Of a stretch of DNA of 64,000 nt, positions 26,317 to 34,590 are shown one piece after another (positions within the stretch are counted from its first letter, which is position 1; each line of letters begins with the position of its first letter). Where the stretch lies: the NCBI RefSeq assembly GCF_900188445.1, contig NZ_FZOR01000022.1, positions 62,001-126,000 of the forward strand, read 5' to 3'. A program made the position numbers and the translations under genes. This stretch comes from Actinomadura meyerae (GTDB taxonomy: Bacteria > Actinomycetota > Actinomycetes > Streptosporangiales > Streptosporangiaceae). The notes under the pieces were generated by a model. The model did not search any database. It saw only the letters and a program-made list of their open reading frames with translations, and was not told the origin of the DNA.

Positions 26317-27495
26317 ATGAACCTGGATTCCCTCCCCGGAGACCTCTACCACATGCAGGAACTCCTCGACGATCGCGAGCAGGAGATCGTCGGGCGGGTC
26401 CGCGCCTTCCTGGAGTCGAAGGTCGCGCCGATCGCCGACGACTGCTGGGCGCGGGCGGAGTTCCCGTTCGACCTCATCCCCCGGTACGGCGAGCTCGGCA
26501 TCGCCGGGCTCGCCCACGACGAGTGCCCCGGGGAGAAGCCGAGCAGCCTGCTCACCGGGTTCCTCGCGATGGACATGGCGCGCGTGGACCCGTCCATGGC
26601 GACGTTCTTCGGCGTCCACACCGGGCTCGCGATGGGCAGCATCGGCCGCTGCGGGTCCCCCGAGCAGCGCGCGCGGTGGCTGCCCGCGATGGGGCGGATG
26701 GAGAAGATCGGCGCGTTCGCGCTCACCGAGCCGGAGGGCGGGTCGGACGTCGCGCTCGGGCTGCGCACCACGGCGCGCCGCGACGGCGACCACTGGGTGC
26801 TGAACGGCGCCAAGCGCTGGATCGGCAACGCCACGTTCGCCGACCACACGGTCGTGTGGGCGCGCGACGAGGCGGACGACCAGGTGAAGGGGTTCGTCGT
26901 CGCCAAGGGGACGCCGGGGTTCACCGCCACCCCGATCCAGAACAAGATCGCGCTGCGCACGGTGCAGAACGCCGACATCGTGCTGGCCGACTGCCGCGTC
27001 CCCGAGTCCGACCGGCTCGCGGGCGCGAACACCTTCAAGGACACCGCCGCGATCCTGCGCCGGACCCGCAGCGGCGTCGCCTGGCAGGCCGTCGGGGTGA
27101 TGCTCGCCGCCTACGAGATCGCCCGCGACTACGCGGTGGGGCGCGAGCAGTTCGGCCGGCCGATCGCCCGGTTCCAGCTCGTCCAGGACCTGCTCGTCCG
27201 GATGCTGGGCAACGCCACCGCCTGCCTCGGCATGGTGGTGCGGCTGGCGCAGCTCCAGGACGCGGGCCGGTACCGCGACGAGCACTCGGCGCTCGCCAAG
27301 GCGTACTGCACCACCCGGATGCGGGAGGTGGTCGGCTGGGCGCGCGAGCTGATGGCGGGCAACGGGATCGTGCTCGACTACGGCATCGGCCGCTTCGTCG
27401 CCGACGCCGAGGCGCTGTACTCCTACGAGGGCACCCGGGAGATCAACACGCTGATCGTCGGCCGTGCGGCGACCGGAATGGGGGCGTTCGTCTGA
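26317..27495 (+). CDS. acyl-CoA dehydrogenase (glutaryl-CoA dehydrogenase-like)
   Basis: This 392-residue FAD enzyme belongs to the acyl-CoA dehydrogenase superfamily. FALTEPEGGSDV is the first family signature, and the catalytic glutamate sits in YSYEGTREINTLIVGRAATG near the C terminus, a context closer to glutaryl-CoA dehydrogenases than to short-chain enzymes. VGREQFGRPIARFQLVQ is the second signature. The ATG at 26317 has GAAGAGG upstream. It is divergent from the methylmalonyl-CoA mutase operon, so both may serve short or branched acyl-CoA breakdown; the exact substrate is open. Confidence 0.9.
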   Translation: MNLDSLPGDLYHMQELLDDREQEIVGRVRAFLESKVAPIADDCWARAEFPFDLIPRYGELGIAGLAHDECPGEKPSSLLTGFLAMDMARVDPSMATFFGVHTGLAMGSIGRCGSPEQRARWLPAMGRMEKIGAFALTEPEGGSDVALGLRTTARRDGDHWVLNGAKRWIGNATFADHTVVWARDEADDQVKGFVVAKGTPGFTATPIQNKIALRTVQNADIVLADCRVPESDRLAGANTFKDTAAILRRTRSGVAWQAVGVMLAAYEIARDYAVGREQFGRPIARFQLVQDLLVRMLGNATACLGMVVRLAQLQDAGRYRDEHSALAKAYCTTRMREVVGWARELMAGNGIVLDYGIGRFVADAEALYSYEGTREINTLIVGRAATGMGAFV

Positions 27496-27561
27496 TCCGC
27501 CGCCCCCGGACCGGCCTGAAAGTGATCTAGCGGGTACCCCGGAAGGCCCTCTGGCTAGGGG

Positions 27562-27583
27562 CGTTGCTAGAGTTCGGGCAACG
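27562..27583. promoter_or_regulatory. inverted repeat upstream of the HGxxPAAW gene
   Basis: CGTTGC (27562-27567) and GCAACG (27578-27583) form a 6-bp dyad with a 10-base centre that contains TAGAGT, a possible -10 element. It is 38 bases before the ATG at 27622. Confidence 0.3.
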
Positions 27584-27621
27584 TACCGCCCTCCAGAACA
27601 ACCTTGCAGAGGAACCTACGC

Positions 27622-27831
27622 ATGTCGACTGGCAGCCACGCCGGGCGCCCGAAGTCCTGGGTCGCCGTGGCCATCATCTTCGTCGGTTTCGTCGTCGGCG
27701 GCGTCGGCATCACCATGGGCCCCGACTGGGTCGTGTTCGGCGTGGGCGCCGCGATCACCGTCCTGGGCGGCATCGTCGCGCTGGCCGTCGACATCATGAC
27801 CGACGTCATCGTCGACGACCCCCGGCAGTAG
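27622..27831 (+). CDS. HGxxPAAW-family small membrane protein
   Basis: This 69-residue protein starts MSTGSHAGRPKSWVAV, a variant of the HGxxPAAW motif that names an actinobacterial family often encoded near respiratory-chain genes. Two membrane helices follow (about residues 13-31 and 37-57). I took the ATG at 27622, which follows AGAGGA at about 8 bases; an in-frame TTG at 27604 would add six residues. The function is not known. It forms a two-gene unit with the next small gene. Confidence 0.8.
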   Translation: MSTGSHAGRPKSWVAVAIIFVGFVVGGVGITMGPDWVVFGVGAAITVLGGIVALAVDIMTDVIVDDPRQ

Positions 27832-27842
27832 GCGGGACCGCC

Positions 27843-28034
27843 ATGGCGTTCGGGCGTCCTCCCATCGAGGAGCGGATCGCGGCGCGCCAGCGCGAGCGCG
27901 GCGAGCTGAAGCACGGGGCGGTCTTCCCGCACGCCCCGGCCAAGATGCTGTTCTTCTTCAGCGTCGGCGTGGTCGTGGTCACGCACGCCATCGCGCTGGC
28001 GATGTACTTCGTCGACGCCGGGCCGGGCCGCTAG
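27843..28034 (+). CDS. small single-helix membrane protein
   Basis: This 63-residue protein has a basic and acidic N-terminal half (IEERIAARQRERGELKHG) and one membrane helix near the end (about residues 36-56). It begins 11 bases after the HGxxPAAW stop and is surely co-transcribed with it. I do not recognise a family. The size and layout would suit an accessory subunit of a membrane complex, but nothing proves it. Confidence 0.7.
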   Translation: MAFGRPPIEERIAARQRERGELKHGAVFPHAPAKMLFFFSVGVVVVTHAIALAMYFVDAGPGR

Positions 28035-28056
28035 CCCGGTCCGGCCGGCCGTGCCG

Positions 28057-28076
28057 GCGGGTCAAAAGCGGGTCAA
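28057..28076 (+). promoter_or_regulatory. GCGGGTCAA direct repeat, one helical turn apart
   Basis: GCGGGTCAA occurs at 28057-28065 and again at 28068-28076, an 11-base step, upstream of the YbdK-like gene. Direct repeats with this phasing are typical of response-regulator or one-component activator sites; which protein binds is unknown. Confidence 0.4.
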
Positions 28077-28154
28077 GAAGATCCGTTCCCGCCCGGATTA
28101 CGGTCCGTCCGCCAGGTGCGGGCGCGGCGGCGGCCACGTACCGTCGAAGGGAGC

Positions 28155-29279
28155 GTGGCCGCCCGAGTCGCCCCGAGCCCGAGGTGGTGGAAGGCCCTGC
28201 GGTTCGGCATCGAGGAAGAGTACTTCGTCGTCGATCCCGTGTCCCGGGAGGTCGTCCCCCGTGCCGCCGCCGTCGTGCGGCGGGCCGGGGCGGCACTGGG
28301 CGAGCGCGCCTCCACCGAGCTGGTGGCCTTCCTGGCCGAGGCCAAGACCTCGCCCTGCGACGACCTGGACAAGCTCCGCGAGCAGATCCGCGCGATGCGG
28401 GCCGCGATGGCGGCGGCCGCGGCGGCCGAGGGCGTGCGGCTCGCCGCCACCGGGACGCCCGTGCTGGGCGAGCTGGTCCCCGCGCCGATCGCCGCGGGCG
28501 CCCGCTACGCCGAGAGCCTGGCCGTCTACCGGGGGCTGGACGACGAGCAGAGCATCTGCTCCTGCCACGTCCACGTCGAGATGCCCGACCGGGAGCACGC
28601 CGTCCAGGTCGGCAACCACCTGCGGCCGTGGCTGCCGACGCTGCTCGCGCTCGCCGCGAACTCCCCGTACTGGGCCGGCCGCGACACCGGCCACGCGTGC
28701 TGGCGCGCGATGGCGTGGGCCCGCTGGCCGGTGGCGGGCCCGCCGCCCTACTTCGCGTCCGCCGCCCACTACGACGACCTCGTCGGGACGCTGCTCGGCT
28801 GCGGCGCCCTGATGGACACCGGGACGATCTTCTGGGACGTCCGGCCGTCGGCGCGGCTGCCGACCGTGGAGGTCCGGCTCGCCGACGTCGCGCCGACCGC
28901 CGCCGACGCGGCGGTGCTCGCCGCGCTGATCCGCGCGCTGGTGCGGGAGTCGTCGCGCGCGGTGGACGCCGGGGAGCGGGCGCCCGACCCGCCGCAGGAG
29001 CTGCTGCGCGCGGCGTACTGGCTCGCCGCGCGGGACGGGCTGGACGGCCGGGGCCTGGACGTGCGCACCGGCCGGGCCGCCGGCCACCGGGAGCTGGCCG
29101 GCGAGCTGCTGGCGCACGCGCTGCCCGCGCTGAGCGCCGCGGACGACCTCGCCTTCGTCACGGCGGGCGTCCGGCGGCTGCTCACCGGCGGGACGGGCGC
29201 CGAGCGGCAGCGGGCCGCCTACCGCAGGCGCGGCCGGCTGTCCGACGTCGTCGACGCCGCGCTGCTGCCGGACCGGTGA
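28155..29279 (+). CDS. carboxylate-amine ligase, YbdK/glutamate-cysteine ligase 2 family
   Basis: This 374-residue ATP-dependent ligase has the N-terminal signature FGIEEEYFVVD (metal and ATP binding) and the mid-domain SCHVHVEMPD and VEVRLADV segments. The family is called glutamate-cysteine ligase type 2 and has weak gamma-glutamylcysteine activity in Escherichia coli YbdK; the physiological reaction in actinomycetes is uncertain. I chose GTG 28155, preceded by GAAGGG, because it gives the family's usual length of about 372; the frame stays open to GTG 28116, which adds 13 basic residues. Confidence 0.88.
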   Translation: MAARVAPSPRWWKALRFGIEEEYFVVDPVSREVVPRAAAVVRRAGAALGERASTELVAFLAEAKTSPCDDLDKLREQIRAMRAAMAAAAAAEGVRLAATGTPVLGELVPAPIAAGARYAESLAVYRGLDDEQSICSCHVHVEMPDREHAVQVGNHLRPWLPTLLALAANSPYWAGRDTGHACWRAMAWARWPVAGPPPYFASAAHYDDLVGTLLGCGALMDTGTIFWDVRPSARLPTVEVRLADVAPTAADAAVLAALIRALVRESSRAVDAGERAPDPPQELLRAAYWLAARDGLDGRGLDVRTGRAAGHRELAGELLAHALPALSAADDLAFVTAGVRRLLTGGTGAERQRAAYRRRGRLSDVVDAALLPDR

Positions 29280-29350
29280 CCGCCACCTCACCCCGGTGTG
29301 GCCGGGTTATACGACTTTGACCCGTTTCCCCCGGTCGGCGCGGGGTACCA

Positions 29351-29366
29351 ACTGGTCTGGACCAGT
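29351..29366. promoter_or_regulatory. DasR-like operator (dre-like palindrome)
   Basis: ACTGGTCTGGACCAGT differs at one central position from the DasR consensus built on TGGTCTAGACCA, the site through which the GntR/HutC regulator DasR controls N-acetylglucosamine metabolism, PTS genes and development in Streptomyces. It lies 112 bases before the MEDS/ATPase gene and 71 bases after the YbdK stop. Other HutC-type regulators recognise similar sites. Confidence 0.5.
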
Positions 29367-29478
29367 CGCCGCCGGGATCCGGGCGGGGGCGGGGGGCCGT
29401 CTCGCACGGCCGCCCGCGACCGCGTACGCTCGAATCGATGCAGGCGACCGCAGCGACCTCGGACGGAGTGACCGCACG

Positions 29479-30426
29479 ATGAGCCTCAGGCCCGGCGGAC
29501 CGGGCGTGAAGCCTCAGGGCCCCTTCGTCCATCCCGCGCTCTTCTACCGCGACGACGCGGAGTACCTCGGCGGCACCGTCCCGTTCGTCCAGGCGGGGCG
29601 CGCGGCCGGCGAGCCGGTCGCGGTCGCGGTCCCCGGCCGCCGCCTCGAGCTGCTGCGCGACGCCCTCGGCCCGGCCGCCCGCGAGGTCACCTGGCTGGAC
29701 ATGGCCGAGGCGGGGCGCAATCCGGGGCGGATCATCCCCGGCGTGCTGAGCGCCTTCGCCGACCGGCACGGAAGCGGCCGCGTGCGGATCATCGGCGAGC
29801 CGGTCTGGCCCGGCCGGACGGCCACCGAGTACCCCGCCTGCGCGCAGCACGAGGCGCTGATCAACCTGGCCTTCGCGGGGCGCGGCGTGTCGATACTGTG
29901 CCCCTACGACACCGCCGGGCTGGACGAGGTCGCGCTCGCCGACGCGCGCGCCACCCACCCTGTGCTAATCGACCGCGACGGCGAGCACGTCAGCGGCGAC
30001 TTCGCGCCCCACCGCGTCATCAGCGCCTACAACCGGCCGCTGCCGGAGCCGGCCGGCGCCGTGGCGATGCGGTTCGACATGGACGCGCTCCCCCGCGTCC
30101 GCGAGTTCGCCTGCCACTGGGCCGCCCGCCTCGGCCTCCGCGCCGACGCCGTCGGCGACATGGAGCTCGCCGTCAGCGAGCTGGCCGCGAACTCGTGCCT
30201 GCACGGCGGCGGGTCCGGCACGGCCCGGCTCTGGTCCGAGGAGGGGCAGGTCGTCTGCGAGGTCAGCGACGCCGGGACGATCACCGACCCGCTGGCCGGG
30301 CGCCGCCCGGCGGACATGAGCCCGCACGGCGGGCGGGGCATCCTGCTCGTCCACCACCTCGCCGACCTCGTCCGCGTGCACACCGGGCCCGCCGGCACCG
30401 CGATCCGGGTGTACCTGCGCGCCTAG
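29479..30426 (+). CDS. MEDS-domain / anti-sigma-factor-type ATPase sensor protein
   Basis: This 315-residue cytoplasmic protein begins with a MEDS (DcmR-like) sensory domain, about residues 12-175 (HPALFYRDDAEYLGGTVPFV and GVSILCPYDTAGLD), and ends with an RsbW-like HATPase domain, residues about 195-315. The ATPase has N-box ELAANSCLHGG, G1 EVSDAGTI and G2 GGRGILLVHHL. There is no H-box, so it is an anti-sigma or switch kinase, probably sequestering a sigma factor or phosphorylating an anti-anti-sigma factor. The ATG at 29479 is the first after a dre-like operator. No sigma factor is adjacent, so its partner lies elsewhere. Confidence 0.85.
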   Translation: MSLRPGGPGVKPQGPFVHPALFYRDDAEYLGGTVPFVQAGRAAGEPVAVAVPGRRLELLRDALGPAAREVTWLDMAEAGRNPGRIIPGVLSAFADRHGSGRVRIIGEPVWPGRTATEYPACAQHEALINLAFAGRGVSILCPYDTAGLDEVALADARATHPVLIDRDGEHVSGDFAPHRVISAYNRPLPEPAGAVAMRFDMDALPRVREFACHWAARLGLRADAVGDMELAVSELAANSCLHGGGSGTARLWSEEGQVVCEVSDAGTITDPLAGRRPADMSPHGGRGILLVHHLADLVRVHTGPAGTAIRVYLRA

Positions 30427-30526
30427 CGGGACGGCAAGGCCGAGACTTGACCCGGTTCCAGGTGTAGTGGGCCGACGGCGGGAATGATGCCCTCCGCCCG
30501 GACTCTCCCGACCGTGATGGGGAACG

Positions 30527-30964
30527 ATGCGTCTCTTTGCTCGTGCTCACCAGATGCCGGTCCGCCTGGCCGTGGGGGCGTTCGTGCTGAACTCGGGGCT
30601 GTCGAAGCACAAGGCCCTGGAAGAGTCGGCCGAACAGACCCACGGCATGGCGAAGACCGCCTACCCGTTCCTGGAATCGAAGGACGCGCGGGCCTTCACC
30701 CGCGACCTCAGCCGGGCCGAGATGGCCCTCGGCTCCGCGCTGATCGCGCCGTTCGTGCCCTCGCTGCTCGCGGGCGCGGCGCTGACCGCGTTCGCCGCCG
30801 GGCTGACCGGCCTGTACCTGCGGCTGCCGGGCATGCGCGAGGAGGGCGGCATCCGCCCGACCCAGCAGGGCGTCCCGCTCGCCAAGGACTTCTGGCTGGT
30901 GGGCGTGGGGGCCTCGCTCGTGCTGGAGGAGCTCGCCCGGATCCGGGAGGACCGCCGTCCTTGA
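30527..30964 (+). CDS. DoxX-like small integral membrane protein
   Basis: This 145-residue protein has four predicted membrane helices (about residues 10-25, 65-83, 85-103 and 120-137) and resembles DoxX-family proteins, with SGLSKHKALEESA after the first helix. Family members are linked to redox and thiol stress responses, but many have no known role. The ATG at 30527 is preceded by a purine-rich GGGGAA. It is monocistronic or leads into the GNAT gene 55 bases further on. Confidence 0.65.
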   Translation: MRLFARAHQMPVRLAVGAFVLNSGLSKHKALEESAEQTHGMAKTAYPFLESKDARAFTRDLSRAEMALGSALIAPFVPSLLAGAALTAFAAGLTGLYLRLPGMREEGGIRPTQQGVPLAKDFWLVGVGASLVLEELARIREDRRP

Positions 30965-31019
30965 CGCGGCGGCGCGGCGGCGGTGAGGATCGGCCCGTCC
31001 CCCACCGGAGGCCGCGCCC

Positions 31020-31724
31020 ATGACGTCCCCGCCCCAGCCCTCCCCGTCCCAGCCCGCCGGCTCCGGGCCCGCCGAGTCCCGGCCCGCCGAGTCCCGGCCC
31101 GCAGGGTCCTGGCCCGCGCCGCCCGTCCGCACGGCCGGCGCGGCCGACGCCGCGGCGATCTCCGCGCTGCTCGGGCGCGCCTTCGACGACGACCCGGTCT
31201 GGCGCTGGCTGCTGCCCGACGACGCCTCCCGGGTGCGCCGGCTGACCGGCCTGTTCGACGTCCTGCTGCGGCGGGTCCACCTGCCGCACGCCGCCACCGA
31301 GGCCACCGGGCGCGACGGCGCCACCGAGGCCGCCGCGCTGTGGGACCCGCCCGGCCGCTGGCGGGTGCCGCTGCGGCTCCAGGCGGCGCAGGCGGTGCCG
31401 CTGCTGCGCATCCTCGGCACCCGGGTGCCGGCCACGCTGCGCGCCCTCGGCGAGATCGAGCGGCACCACCCGCGGGAGCCGCACTGGTACCTGGCGGTGC
31501 TCGGCACCGACCCGCCCGCGCAGGGCGGCGGCCTCGGCGGCGCGCTGCTGCGGTCCAGGCTCGACCGGTGCGACGCCGCGGGCCTGCCCGCCTACCTGGA
31601 GAGTTCCAAGGAGCGCAACGTCCCCTACTACGAGAGGTTCGGGTTCCGGGTGACCCGGGAGCTGGCCCTGCCCGGCCGGGGCTGCCCGCCGGTCTGGCTC
31701 ATGTGGCGCGACCCCGCCGGCTGA
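31020..31724 (+). CDS. GNAT-family N-acetyltransferase
   Basis: This 234-residue protein has a single GNAT domain after a low-complexity N-terminal tail of about 35 residues with repeats of the type PAESR. The acetyl-CoA motif reads VLGTDPPAQGGGLGGALL, with PAYLESSKERNVPYYERFGF as motif B, the layout of small antibiotic- or amine-acetylating enzymes. The ATG at 31020 follows ACCGGAGG (31005-31012). The substrate is unknown. Confidence 0.88.
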   Translation: MTSPPQPSPSQPAGSGPAESRPAESRPAGSWPAPPVRTAGAADAAAISALLGRAFDDDPVWRWLLPDDASRVRRLTGLFDVLLRRVHLPHAATEATGRDGATEAAALWDPPGRWRVPLRLQAAQAVPLLRILGTRVPATLRALGEIERHHPREPHWYLAVLGTDPPAQGGGLGGALLRSRLDRCDAAGLPAYLESSKERNVPYYERFGFRVTRELALPGRGCPPVWLMWRDPAG

Positions 31725-31957
31725 CCGGGCGCTGAACGGGCCCGGAGCCGCGCCCGCACCGTGTGGCGTTGGTCACAGCCGCGGATCTGGAACGGCCGCG
31801 CCGCGCGCGCCCGCCGACCTCCGCGACGGCCCTGCTCGTGGGCGCCTGCGGGCGTTCCGCACCCGTCACGCTCAGTCAGACCCGACAACACCTATCGCAC
31901 GGAAATCTCATTCACCCGTTAGGGACGGTAACGGTTCGGCCCCTATGGTGGCCGTCG

Positions 31958-33301
31958 ATGCCGACGAACACCCCGCCTTCAGCCGGAAAGACGAACGCTG
32001 CTCCCAAGGGCCGGGCCTCTCGGATGGAGTGGCTCGACGCCCTGCGCGGGCTGGCCGCCCTGGTGGTGGTGTTCGAGCACTCGCTGGACGTGCTGCTGCC
32101 CGAGGTGCGCCGCACGGCCAGCCCCTGGTTCGACTTCGGACGCTACGGCGTCTTCGTGTTCTTCCTCGTCAGCGGCTACGTCGTGCCGTTCTCGCTGCAG
32201 CGGCGCGGCAGCGTCCGGGAGTTCTGGGCGGGGCGGTTCTTCCGGCTGTACCCGGCCTGGGCGGTGTCGCTGGTGCTCGCGCTGGTCCTCGCGTCGGCGG
32301 GCATCGGCTACGGGCTGCCCGCCGCGCTCGGCGACCGTCCCTGGGCGTCCGGCCTCGCGCACCTGACGATGCTCCAGGACCTGCTGGGCGTGCCCAACGC
32401 CGTCAACGTCCTCTGGACGCTGTCCTACGAGATGGTGTTCTACCTGCTCATCACGGCGATGTTCGTCGCCGGCGTGCGCCATTCCAGCGCCCGCGTCGCG
32501 CTGGGGTTCGGCGTGGGCGCGGCGATCCTCGGCGTGGCGCTGCCGTCCGGGCTGCTGGCCTCCCGGTGGCCGGGCGGCACGGTCCTCGCCGCAGCGCTGC
32601 TGCTGGTCGGCGGTCTCGGCGCCATGCTCACCCGGCGGCGGGCCGTGCGGCGCGCGGGCGTCGTCGTCGTGGCGGGGCTGGCGCTGACCCTGCTCGTGCT
32701 CAACAGCCGCATCGGCGCGATCGAGAGCCTGTGCATCATCGCCACGATGTTCGCCGGGACGGCGGTCCGCGGCATCCAGGACGGGCGGCTCCGGCGCGGT
32801 CCGGCCGTGGCGATGGTCGCGTTCGTGGCGGCGCTCTCGCTGCTGGCGGGCATGCGCACCCCGACGACCTGGGCGCTGCACGCCAACCCGGACCCGCTCG
32901 GCCCGGACTGGTCGGCCGCCGTCGCCGCCGCGTGGGCGACCTTCCTGGTCGGCCTCGCGCTCCGGCACCACCGCATGCCCCGCTTCCTGGTGTGGTCGGG
33001 GCTGATCAGCTACTCGCTCTACCTCCTGCATCCGCTGGTCGTCCAGACGGTCTGGTACGCGGCCGGGCAGGACACCTGGGGCCTGCCGGTGCCCGTCCGG
33101 GCGGCCTGGGGCGCGGCGCTGGCGGCGGCCGTGCTGGTGTCCGCGGCCCTCGCGCACCGGTACGTGGAGCTTCCGGCCCAGCGCCTCGGAAGGCGCTTCA
33201 CCGCGCGGCACCGGGCCGGTCCCGCCGCGGGTCGGGCCGCGCCCCCCGCCACAGGCCAGGCCGCGGGCCAGGCCGCGGCGGCCCAGACCGCGCGATCCTG
33301 A
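31958..33301 (+). CDS. integral membrane acyltransferase (acyltransferase 3 family)
   Basis: This 447-residue protein has about ten membrane helices. The family pattern is clear: RMEWLDALRGLAALVVVFEH with the catalytic histidine, FFLVSGYVVPFSLQRR and RFFRLYPAW. Such proteins transfer acyl groups to extracellular sugars, peptidoglycan or antibiotics (OafA-like). The ATG at 31958 lacks a Shine-Dalgarno sequence, but TATGGT (31944-31949) lies 8 bases upstream, so the gene may be leaderless. The C-terminal 30 residues are a low-complexity Ala/Gly tail. Substrate unknown. Confidence 0.88.
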   Translation: MPTNTPPSAGKTNAAPKGRASRMEWLDALRGLAALVVVFEHSLDVLLPEVRRTASPWFDFGRYGVFVFFLVSGYVVPFSLQRRGSVREFWAGRFFRLYPAWAVSLVLALVLASAGIGYGLPAALGDRPWASGLAHLTMLQDLLGVPNAVNVLWTLSYEMVFYLLITAMFVAGVRHSSARVALGFGVGAAILGVALPSGLLASRWPGGTVLAAALLLVGGLGAMLTRRRAVRRAGVVVVAGLALTLLVLNSRIGAIESLCIIATMFAGTAVRGIQDGRLRRGPAVAMVAFVAALSLLAGMRTPTTWALHANPDPLGPDWSAAVAAAWATFLVGLALRHHRMPRFLVWSGLISYSLYLLHPLVVQTVWYAAGQDTWGLPVPVRAAWGAALAAAVLVSAALAHRYVELPAQRLGRRFTARHRAGPAAGRAAPPATGQAAGQAAAAQTARS

Positions 33302-33395
33302 CCCGGCGCGTGGCCGGGGGGTGAGTGATGACAGCGTTGGCCTTCTTGCCTAGGGTGAGGCCCATCCCACCCCCAGCCGCCGAACGGAACCGCGG

Positions 33396-34574
33396 ATGAC
33401 AGAAGGGCCGATGCCCGCCGAGCTGCCGGAGATGCTGCGGCAGCACCTCCAGGCCGCCGTCGACGAGATGGAACGCGAGATCCGCGACCAGGTCCCCGAG
33501 TACGCGGGCGACGACGGCGGCGAGTACGCCAAGCGCGTGGAGCGGACGGTCGGCGACACCGTCGCCTTCTTCATCGACTCCGTCGACCACCCGGACGCCG
33601 ACGCGCGCACCCTGACCGAGCTGTACATGCGGCTCGGCGAGGAGGAGGCCCGGCAGGGCCGCAGCCTCGCCGCGCTGCAGAACGCGATGCGGGTGAGCAG
33701 CCAGGTCGCCTGCCGCCGCTTCATCAAGGACGCCTACCGGCTCGGCTGGTCCCGGGAGACGCTGAGCCGGCTGACCGACTCGCTGTTCATGCTGCTCGCC
33801 CGGGTCGCCGACGCCGCCGCGCAGGGCTACGCGCGCCAGCAGGGCCAGCTGGCGACCGAGCGGGAGCGCCGCCGCGACCGGCTGCGGGACCTGCTGGTCG
33901 CCGACCCGCCGCCCGCCCCGGAGGCGATCGCCGAGCTCGCGGCGGCGGCCCGCTGGGACGTGCCGAAGAGCATCGCGCTGATCGCGCTGCCCGCCGGGGC
34001 GCCGACCGGCGCCCGGATCCTGCCGCCCGGCGTGCTGGCCGGGTGGGACGCGCCGGTCCCGTTCCTCGTGGTGCCCGACCCCGAGGGCCCCGGGCAGGAG
34101 CGGCTGTGGCCGGTGCTGCGCCGGCTCGGCACGGCCGCGATCGGCCCGACGGTGCCGGTCGGGCAGGGCGCGGTCTCGCTGCGCTGGGCCCGGCAGGCGC
34201 TGACGCTGGCCGAGCGCGGCCTGCTGCCGCGCGACGCGCCGGTCCGGTGCGCGGACCACATCGCGGCGCTGGCCGCGTTCGCCGCCGAGGAGCTGGTCGG
34301 CGCGACCGCCGCGACCGTCCTCGGGCCGCTGCTGGAGCTCGCCCCCGCCCGCCGGCAGCCGCTCGCCGAGACGCTGCTGACCTACCTGGAGTGCGGCGAC
34401 AACGCGGTCATCGCGGCGGAGCGGCTGCACATCCACGAGCAGACCGTCCGGTACCGGCTGCGCCGCATCACCGAGCTGACCGGCGGGCGGTTCACCGAGC
34501 CCGGCGGTCGCCTCGACCTCATGCTGATGCTCAGCTGGCTGGTGCGCACCGGCCGCGCCGACCGGACGGCCTGA
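33396..34574 (+). CDS. PucR-family transcriptional regulator
   Basis: This 392-residue protein ends in the PucR helix-turn-helix: LAETLLTYLECGDNAVIAAE, then LHIHEQTVRYRLRRITELTG. Residues about 20-130 are all-helical (RsbR/globin-like sensory region) and the middle is a PucR-type linker. It has the same layout as the regulator at 11714 but they are only distantly similar. Its stop codon lies in a short hairpin shared with the stop of the converging esterase gene. No target operator was recognised. Confidence 0.85.
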   Translation: MTEGPMPAELPEMLRQHLQAAVDEMEREIRDQVPEYAGDDGGEYAKRVERTVGDTVAFFIDSVDHPDADARTLTELYMRLGEEEARQGRSLAALQNAMRVSSQVACRRFIKDAYRLGWSRETLSRLTDSLFMLLARVADAAAQGYARQQGQLATERERRRDRLRDLLVADPPPAPEAIAELAAAARWDVPKSIALIALPAGAPTGARILPPGVLAGWDAPVPFLVVPDPEGPGQERLWPVLRRLGTAAIGPTVPVGQGAVSLRWARQALTLAERGLLPRDAPVRCADHIAALAAFAAEELVGATAATVLGPLLELAPARRQPLAETLLTYLECGDNAVIAAERLHIHEQTVRYRLRRITELTGGRFTEPGGRLDLMLMLSWLVRTGRADRTA

Positions 34575-34590
34575 CGGCCGGCCCCCGTCA
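34572..34590. terminator. short hairpin containing both stop codons of converging genes
   Basis: TGACGG-CCGGCCC-CCGTCA (34572-34590) is a 6-bp stem whose outer bases are the TGA stop of the PucR gene and, on the other strand, the TGA stop of the esterase gene. The genes end 13 bases apart, so this could serve as a weak two-way terminator. Confidence 0.35.
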
